Positions 57,824 to 64,000 of a stretch of DNA of 64,000 nt are shown here, piece after piece. Location of the stretch: assembly GCA_016648135.1 (NCBI GenBank), contig JADDOH010002043.1:38846-102845 (forward strand), given 5' to 3'. Numbering within the stretch: position 1 is the first letter of the stretch; every line of letters starts with the position of its first letter. The notes beneath the pieces were generated by a model, which had not been told where the DNA came from, made no database searches, and worked only from the letters and a program-made list of their open reading frames with translations. Both the position numbers and the translations under genes were made by a program. Source of the DNA: Agrypnia vestita. Its lineage: Eukaryota; Arthropoda; Insecta; Trichoptera; Phryganeidae.

Positions 57824-58934
57824 TTAGGTCCTTACATATGAAATTGGCGTTTAGTATGGGAGGAACATAAAGCCGATTTTTTTTTATTATAATATATTTA
57901 TTTAATCAAAGTATGTACCATTGCTATCTATGCACTTTTGCCATCTCATAGGTAGTTCATCGATCCCTTTACTATAAATACCATTCGGACGGGAATCAAT
58001 AAAATATTTGAAGGCGGTTTGGACTGCCCCATCGGAGTTGAATTTTTTCCTTTGCAAGAAGTTATCCAAATTTCGAAAAAAATGGTAATCTGTTGGGGCA
58101 AGGTCCGGAGAGTACGGTGGATATCTTAGACATTCCAATTGAAGCTCCTCTAATTTACACTAGCACTAGTCCACCAAACGCTCACAAGTAACTTTTTTGG
58201 AGTCAATTTTCGCTTGGGGCATGGTTTGGCTGGTTCGGCAGGGTTCAGCCATTGCGATGAGCGCTTCCGATTATCGTACAGGATCCACTTTTCATCACAG
58301 GTAATGATTCGATTTAAAATCCCTTCATTATTGTGCCGGTTGAGTAATGCAACGCAGCAGTCAACGCGCGTTTGTTGATTTGCTTCACTCAATTCGTGAG
58401 GTACCCACCTTTCAAGCTTTTTCACCTTACCAATTTGCTTCAAGTGGATTAAAACAGTTTTATCCCTAACACCGCAGCCTGCAGCTAACTCGGATGTGGT
58501 TTGCGATGGATCCGCTTCCACAATAGCCTTCAATTCTTCATTATCAACTTTGGTCTCCGGCCGTCCACGGGGCTTGTTCTGCAGGTCGAAATTTCCAGAA
58601 CGAAAACGTTGGAACCAAAAACGAACTGTGTTTTCTTTTGCGGCACCGTCGCCATACACATCATTAATCCTTCGAGCCGTTTCTGCAGCACTGGTGCCAC
58701 GGTGGAACTCGTACTCGTAAATAACGCGATATTTCAAGTTTTTCATTTTGTAAACTGAGTGACGCAAAGAAAAAAACAATTGAGGAAAAAACAAATGAAT
58801 TATAATTTTCAAAACACAAATACATGAGTAAATAGCTGTATAAATTTGGATTTGGAATTCCTAACCAAAGAGAAGATATTTGAGATCAAATTTGCCAGTA
58901 CGGCAAAACGCCAATTTCATATGTAAGGACCTAA
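57824..58934 (-). mobile_element. Mariner element, copy C (internally deleted)
   Basis: 1111 bp between TA dinucleotides (57822-57823 and 58935-58936), with the same TIRs as copies A and B. It lacks about 174 bp around 58156 relative to copy B. Confidence 0.95.
57902..58746 (-). pseudogene. Mariner transposase pseudogene, copy C
   Basis: The N-terminal 190 or so residues are open and nearly identical to copy B, including WVPHEL and D151 (TCDEKW). A deletion then removes the stretch from about residue 197 to 256, including HDNARPH with the second catalytic Asp, and creates a stop. The remaining C-terminus (from SPDLAPTDYH) is in another frame. Non-functional, but it could still supply a DNA-binding fragment. 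Confidence 0.93.
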
Positions 58935-58936
58935 TA

Positions 58937-59940
58937 TTTTGGTTTAAAAAGCTTTAAAAGCCTAGAAATAAGAAAGTTAGAGAAAATAATAAAGAGAAAC
59001 TAGTAAAAAAAATTTAATTAAATTCACAATTTTGATAAAAATAAAGTGTAAGACCCTCTCTAAGCTCAAGAGCTAGTCTTTTTTAGAAAGATATCACCAC
59101 TAACCTAACCTGACCACATGTAATTTATACTATAATAAAATTTTATTACTAATAAAAATAGTGTAACAAGAATAAAATTAAATAAATAAATCTAAACATG
59201 GAAGCTTAGTGGTGGGTTCTTTGAATTAAATACTTGTCTGTATTAAGATTATTTTAAAACTGTGATATTAGATAGACAAAAAGCATCTCTGTAGAGCTTG
59301 TATAACATTGAAATATTTAAATTGCAATATAAATTATTGACTTATTATTGAAAAATAAAAAAAATTGAATAATAGGGTCATGTACATGGTAAAATATCAA
59401 AATATTCACAATAACTTCGCCGGGATAAGTATTACTTGCTGGTCGTCCAATACATCATTATTACCAGTACATATATGCCCCAAGTTATCCTTTACCTGCA
59501 AGTACCAAATCAGTAATTTGGAAACTTATTAAAAATGTAGCGCACATAAACTGAAAATCCCCAGAATCACTCTACAAATATTAAAACTGACACTTGGATC
59601 TATTCGCTATTTGTTATTCTCTAGCGTAAAATATATTTAAATGTGTTCCAAAACTGATCTGTTGTAATGTATCTGATGTAAATACAATATTTTGACAAAA
59701 ACTTTCGTTTAGCGTAAAGATAAATATATCGTGAAGGGAACACAATATTTTAGCTCTTAAAAATATTGCCTGGAGGAGTTACAATACATTGTAACAAGCA
59801 TATATGTATCTTTATAACAGTAGGCTCCAGAGATGCAATATTTTAACACATAAAAATATAGATTATTTTTGTTACAATTCAGTACTTAGCACATTTTCGA
59901 CCAAAATTTTTAGCTTTAAGTCATCGATATATGTACATGT
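58937..59940. other. No gene seen
   Basis: Very AT-rich; no supported feature. Confidence 0.4.
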
Positions 59941-60293
59941 TGTTATTATTATTATTAATCAATGAGCGGGCAGCATAATACTCATTGTTCCCCACGGAAA
60001 CAATAATAGCAGGTGCGGTCCGCTGAGTTCGCTTCCGAAGCCGCCGATATACTCGCAGGCCGGGAGTGCAGAGCGCAGAAAATTCTTCAAAGTCCAGAAT
60101 CCGTGCCAAGTCGTCGCCTCAGGTGGTAAAACAAGTCCAATACATCCAAAATCGTAGCCAAGTCCAAATGCAGAAGTCAGTAGAAAATCCAGAGTCCAAA
60201 TCCAAAGAAGAAAAGCAGGGGTCAAGCAGGGTGTGAAGTAAAAGTCAGAATAAAATGTTCCAGTAGGCGTACTCGGCAGAGGCTCCCAGCAGA
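59940..60293 (-). mobile_element. Short (TAA)n-tailed unit diverging from the palindromic promoter
   Basis: On the minus strand the sequence starts just past the left promoter arm (CATTCTGCTGGGAGCCTCTG), runs about 340 nt and ends in TGATTAATAATAATAATAAC. That is a (TAA)n-type tail as found at the 3' ends of I/Jockey-type retrotransposons. It contains no RT. A frame of 88 codons (60225 to 59959) is hydrophobic and unrecognised. I read it as a short non-autonomous retroposon or a truncated retrotransposon sharing its promoter with the element on the right. Confidence 0.45.
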
Positions 60294-60327
60294 ATGAGGC
60301 ACTCGCCCGCCCGGCGCAGTATTTATA
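60293..60327 (-). promoter_or_regulatory. Putative TATA core promoter, leftward
   Basis: Mirror image of the rightward promoter: TATAAATA on the minus strand (60327 to 60320) and CCTCATTC about 30 bp downstream. Confidence 0.55.
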
Positions 60328-60478
60328 CAGTCCGGAAAGCTCCCCCCTGACTAGCGCCGCCGTCTGTTTTGCGCTCGGAGCGCCCGGTGAGTCGAGCGCG
60401 CTGATTGGTCGGCGGCGCTAGTCAGGGGGGAGCTTTCCGGACTGTATAAATACTGCGCCGGGCGGGCGAGTGCCTCAT
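60294..60478. repeat. Perfect 69-bp inverted repeat with 47-bp spacer
   Basis: 60294-60362 is the exact reverse complement of 60410-60478, with no mismatch over 69 bp. The GC-rich spacer (60363-60409) contains a CCAAT-type box (ATTGG, 60404-60408). Beyond the arms the two sides are unrelated. Confidence 0.97.
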
Positions 60479-60479
60479 G
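60445..60479 (+). promoter_or_regulatory. Putative TATA core promoter, rightward
   Basis: TATAAATA at 60445-60452 is followed about 30 bp later by an initiator-like CCTCATGA (60473-60480), the usual TATA-to-start spacing. It faces the ORF1/ORF2 retrotransposon. Confidence 0.6.
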
Positions 60480-60832
60480 AGATTAGATAGATTCGCTTGT
60501 CGTCTCTTGAGCCGACCAGTCGATATTTTCATACCGCTCTTACGATACCGTGCAGCATCGCAAAAGTATTTTTTCAACCCGCTCCGATACCGTGCGCCGT
60601 GCCATGCTGCGCGCGCAACTCGAAGCCGACCCCGTAAGGGGAGAATACCGTACCGAAGTCGCATTATTACGATTTAAGCAATTTTAAAATTTTTCTTTCC
60701 AAAAATCACGCCGCCGCGATCGAGACAAACAAAAAACATTTTACAACAAGTCCGAGCGCGGAGCGCCCGGACCGTGTAATAACGGCCCCCCCGATCATTA
60801 GCACTAAACTCGCGAAACTTTTAGAAATTAAC
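60479..60832 (+). other. 5' UTR of the Jockey-like element
   Basis: 354 bp between the putative start and ORF1, moderately GC-rich, with recurring GATACCGTGC/ATACCGT motifs (about 60544-60655). No long ORF. Confidence 0.5.
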
Positions 60833-62266
60833 ATGGCTTCGCTATTTGTACCGCAGATGCAGGAACCCGACGGGTCATACCGTAACTGCACTCCATACGA
60901 ACTGAATCTTTTTACGAAACAACATCACGTCGTTGCGCAATCCGCAAACGCCGCCGCCCAGTCAATGGACACAACCGCCGCCAACAACAACATCGCGACT
61001 CCAACCGAATTTCCTCCGCTAAAAACTCCGGTCATCTCTGTCACCACATCGTGGCAAACTCCCAGGCAGTCCGCGAAGCGGACTCGCCCAAACCCAGCAT
61101 CACCCACTCCAACCACCAATCAATTCTCCGCCCTCCCCGAGGAACTAGACGAATTCGTTCCCACTCGCCGTGACCCGACACCAAGAAATACGCCGCGCTC
61201 GTCCCGAGTACCGCCGGTTATCATGCCTACAAAAGACATGACGCACCTCCAATTGCATACGGCAATCAAAAAACACGTCAAAGGGGCGTTCAATTTTAAA
61301 TACACCAAGGGCGGCACCGCGGCCGTCCAAACCCAGCATCTTGATGATCAAAAGGCGCTGATTATCGGCCTGAAAAATGATGGAATCACGGGATTCCATT
61401 CATTTACTCCGGATGCCGAGCGCATGAAGCGCACGGTCATCCGAGGCCTGCCCCTGATTGAAGTCCAGGAAATCGAAGAGGACCTGGCACTTCAAGGCTT
61501 CCCCGCAACCAGAGTAGTCAAAATGACTACTCCAAAATCGGAATACCCGCTATACCTTGCCTACTTCGGGCAGGAGGTCGACATGGGCAAACTCCGCACG
61601 CAGGTCATCGTCGTATGCTACTGCAGGGTCACCCTCCAGAAGTACAAATCAAACTTTCTACAGCACGGAACACAGTGCTATTCCTGCCAAAGTTTCGGAC
61701 ACAGTTCGCGTAACTGCAACCATGCACCGAGATGCATCAAGTGCCTGCAGCAGCACGCGACGGCGGACTGCCCAAAAAAGACACGCGATGAGCCAGCCGC
61801 ATGCTGCAATTGCCAGGGTGACCACCCGGCAAACTACCGAATGTGCCCTAAACGCGTCGCGTACGTCGCGAAAATCCAACCGCGTCTCCCACCGCCCCGT
61901 CCTACCGCACAGCAGCCCAGCTCAGCACGCCCTCAGATGACCATGAGGCAGCCTGCACCTGTCATCGAGGGAAGGCAGTGGTCGAGCGTCGTTCAGGGTT
62001 CGAACGATGCTCCCGCTGCCACTAATCCATTAAATAAGCAAGTATCCTCCGGGCCGCGACCGACGCGCCCGGAGCTCCATACATCGCCACCGATCGGTTC
62101 TACCAGCGCGGCTGGGGGCTCGGACCTCAATGAGTTCGCGATGTTAATGCGACTCATGTTAAACTCACGCGATCGTTTCAACCAATGCAGTGATAAAATC
62201 TCGCGCGCGATGATTTGTCTCGAACTCATGGATGCTCTCGAGCGCCCCAGCGGCGCTGCGTATTAA
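60833..62266 (+). CDS. Jockey-like retrotransposon ORF1 (gag-like, zinc knuckles)
   Basis: This 477-aa nucleic-acid-binding protein packages the element's RNA. Residues 1-135 are low-complexity (Ala, Thr, Pro, Asn). About 200-265 is a PRE_C2HC-type region (VIRGLPLIEVQEIEEDL, GFPATRVVKM). Three zinc knuckles follow: C282-C285-H290-C295, C301-C304-H308-C313, and C324-C327-H331-C338, the last with the CCNC-x-GDHPANY signature of Jockey-clade gag proteins. A Pro/Gln-rich tail leads to a short C-terminal domain. The ATG at 60833 is the first in frame after the putative 5' UTR. The stop is 15 bp before the ORF2 start, and the frame is unbroken, indicating a young copy. Confidence 0.92.
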   Translation: MASLFVPQMQEPDGSYRNCTPYELNLFTKQHHVVAQSANAAAQSMDTTAANNNIATPTEFPPLKTPVISVTTSWQTPRQSAKRTRPNPASPTPTTNQFSALPEELDEFVPTRRDPTPRNTPRSSRVPPVIMPTKDMTHLQLHTAIKKHVKGAFNFKYTKGGTAAVQTQHLDDQKALIIGLKNDGITGFHSFTPDAERMKRTVIRGLPLIEVQEIEEDLALQGFPATRVVKMTTPKSEYPLYLAYFGQEVDMGKLRTQVIVVCYCRVTLQKYKSNFLQHGTQCYSCQSFGHSSRNCNHAPRCIKCLQQHATADCPKKTRDEPAACCNCQGDHPANYRMCPKRVAYVAKIQPRLPPPRPTAQQPSSARPQMTMRQPAPVIEGRQWSSVVQGSNDAPAATNPLNKQVSSGPRPTRPELHTSPPIGSTSAAGGSDLNEFAMLMRLMLNSRDRFNQCSDKISRAMICLELMDALERPSGAAY

Positions 62267-62281
62267 TATTTTTAACCAACA

Positions 62282-64000
62282 ATGGCGGTTGTAAATTCGG
62301 GTGTACATATTATCGCGTGGAACGTTCGCAGTGTCCGTGATAAGGTCGATGAGCTGGTGACCAGCCTCAACCAGGCTGATGTCGATATTGTGCTACTTTC
62401 GGAAACGTGGTTAAAACCTAACAAACCACCCTTCAAAGTCCCTGGCTTTGATGTATACCGAAATGATCGCGAACTCGGTCCCGCCGGGGGAACGGCAATT
62501 TTAATTAAAAGCATTATACCGCATACGCGGTTACCTACACCACCTTTAAAATCAATTGAAGCCACAATTATTAAATTAAACATAGGTGGCCGAGACCACA
62601 TAATGATCGCCGCATACAACTCACATGCCATTTCGACCGCTGACATTGATACACTCATGGCTATCGGCCCTACAGTGGTCATAGCCGGCGACTTCAATGC
62701 AAAACATTCACATTGGAACTGTCAGCGATCGAATCCAAATGGCAAAAAACTATACACCCATATGGAGACACGTGATTATGCCGTCCTCGCCCCGGACAAA
62801 CCAACGTTCTATTCACAATGTAAATTTCCAAGCACACTCGATATAGTTTTGACCAAAAACGCATCCTTTCTGTCGGAACCTATCACCGGGGACGACCTCT
62901 CGTCGGATCACCTCCCGATTTACTTTCGGGTGGATGGTGCGGCGAAGAGGGAGCCCCGATTACAATACAACTACAAGGACGCCGATTGGTCAACCTATAA
63001 AGAATTCATAAATCACTACATTTATTTATCCACAAATGCCTACAACCACCCTCACGAGATTGCCGATGCAATAGATTTACTGACTGCAATTATTCAAGGA
63101 GCTCGTGACACAATTATTCCGGCTAAAGTAGTCCAGCCGTACACTACACCACTCACACCTGAAATAAAAAAACTCATCACAGACAAAAATAATGCACGCC
63201 GACACTATCATTGCACTCGCGATAGACACTACAAAACTCTTACCAACTCACTACAGCGAGAAATTAAAATTCAAATCAAACAACTGCGTAATGATTTCTG
63301 GGAACAAAAATTGGAAAAACTCGAGCCTGGTGATAACTCCCTATGGAGAATGACCAGAGCTTTGAGGCGCGCGAAAACAGTCATTCCACCACTCATCAAA
63401 CCGGGGTGCTCACAGCCTGCACTTTCTAATGTAGAAAAAGCCGACGCCTTGGCGGACGGCTTTGAAAGCACATACAAGGTGACACAAGGGATCGGCGATC
63501 CCGACACTGAAAAACTAGTGTCCGACACGCTTCGGGAATTCGGTGCGGCCCCGCCCACCGAAGATGAAATTAAATTCACCACCCCCTCAGAAATCAAACG
63601 TATCATAAAAAGACTTAAACCGTTCAAAGCCCCGGGCTTGGACGGCATAAATAATATACTTCTCAAACATCTACCACAGCGAGCCATAGTAGTACTCACA
63701 AAAATTTTTAACGGATGCCTGCTCCTCGGAATTTTTCCGGAGCACTGGAAAATTGCAAATGTCCTCCCTTTTACAAAACCGAATAAAGATCCCACCAACC
63801 CTATAAATTACCGCCCCATCAGTCTCCTTTCGACCATCAGTAAATTACTTGAAAAAATTATCCTGACTCGCCTGGTAGCATACACACACACAAAAAATAT
63901 TCTCCCGGACGACCAGTTCGGGTTCAGACTGAGGCACAGTACGACACAGCAACTGGTTAGAGTAATCGAGCAGGTGTCAACGGGCTTCAATTGGAAAAAG
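62282..64000 (+). CDS. Jockey-like retrotransposon ORF2 (endonuclease-reverse transcriptase), partial
   Basis: 573 codons, open from ATG 62282 to the window edge, so the protein continues outside. Residues 1-225 are an APE-type endonuclease that nicks target DNA: AWNVRS (N14), SETW (E41), GDFNAKH (D137, N139) and SSDHLPI (D209, H210). Residues 445 onward begin the reverse transcriptase that copies the RNA at the nick: KAPGLDG (449-455), NYRPISLLSTISKLLEKI (509 on), then DDQFGFRLRHSTTQQL. The catalytic YADD box lies beyond the window. No frameshift or stop. With ORF1 this makes an apparently full-length, possibly mobile element. Clade (Jockey rather than I or CR1) is inferred mainly from ORF1. 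Confidence 0.92.
   Translation, partial: MAVVNSGVHIIAWNVRSVRDKVDELVTSLNQADVDIVLLSETWLKPNKPPFKVPGFDVYRNDRELGPAGGTAILIKSIIPHTRLPTPPLKSIEATIIKLNIGGRDHIMIAAYNSHAISTADIDTLMAIGPTVVIAGDFNAKHSHWNCQRSNPNGKKLYTHMETRDYAVLAPDKPTFYSQCKFPSTLDIVLTKNASFLSEPITGDDLSSDHLPIYFRVDGAAKREPRLQYNYKDADWSTYKEFINHYIYLSTNAYNHPHEIADAIDLLTAIIQGARDTIIPAKVVQPYTTPLTPEIKKLITDKNNARRHYHCTRDRHYKTLTNSLQREIKIQIKQLRNDFWEQKLEKLEPGDNSLWRMTRALRRAKTVIPPLIKPGCSQPALSNVEKADALADGFESTYKVTQGIGDPDTEKLVSDTLREFGAAPPTEDEIKFTTPSEIKRIIKRLKPFKAPGLDGINNILLKHLPQRAIVVLTKIFNGCLLLGIFPEHWKIANVLPFTKPNKDPTNPINYRPISLLSTISKLLEKIILTRLVAYTHTKNILPDDQFGFRLRHSTTQQLVRVIEQVSTGFNWKK

Noticed and set aside
61120..61399. Minus-strand ORFs inside ORF1 and ORF2 of the Jockey-like element
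   Set aside because: They are shadows of the GC-rich coding strand with no recognisable product.

Overview
This window looks like eukaryotic, AT-rich, repeat-dense insect DNA, most likely from a moth or butterfly (Lepidoptera). That is inferred from the style of the repeats (RTE-like and Jockey-like retrotransposon debris, a Hsmar1/cecropia-type mariner, piggyBac and hAT miniatures, a Penelope-like remnant) and from one host gene with an intron, AG/GT splice sites and a MYST acetyltransferase C-terminus. Nothing bacterial or CRISPR-like is present.

Host gene: the only host gene I can support is the 3' end of a MYST histone acetyltransferase of the KAT7/HBO1 (chameau) type. Its last two coding exons are 25132-25385 and 27123-27239 on the + strand. 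The 1737-bp intron between them carries a 686-bp foldback-ended miniature element and an RTE-like retrotransposon fragment. Upstream exons were not found and probably lie left of the window or in parts I could not recognise.

Mobile DNA: (i) Three copies of one mariner family (3833-5114 dead, 13964-15248 apparently intact with a 339-aa DD34D transposase, 57824-58934 internally deleted), all flanked by TA. (ii) Three non-autonomous hAT-like elements with perfect 8-bp target duplications (10200-10958, 24393-24932, 44109-45722). (iii) A piggyBac-like miniature flanked by TTAA (53826-54720), inserted in an RTE-like copy whose paralogue at 1733-2347 preserves the empty site. (iv) A TTAA-flanked foldback of about 1.1 kb (56194-57300). 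(v) A family of palindromic miniature elements with CAGGGTTATT or CAGGGTGTACC ends (7171, 11834, 35981, 49600 and several fragments). (vi) A Penelope-like GIY-YIG fragment (11231-11745, minus). (vii) Many 3' ends of non-LTR retrotransposons, most frameshifted. (viii) Several unclassified dispersed repeats found two to four times in the window.

The right end (60479-64000) is a largely intact Jockey-like retrotransposon: ORF1 with three zinc knuckles, 15 bp, then ORF2 with APE endonuclease and reverse transcriptase motifs, open to the window edge. Just upstream lies the most unusual structure: a perfect inverted repeat with 69-bp arms and a 47-bp spacer (60294-60478). Each arm holds an outward-facing TATA box, so it resembles a duplicated, divergent core promoter. 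It drives ORF1/ORF2 to the right and, to the left, a short unit ending in a (TAA)n-like tail.

The long stretches between these features (about 834-1730, 3151-3830, 7713-8340, 9010-10190, 20960-21690, 29750-33650, 36500-38260, 40580-42740, 47830-49100, 58935-59940) hold no gene I can support.
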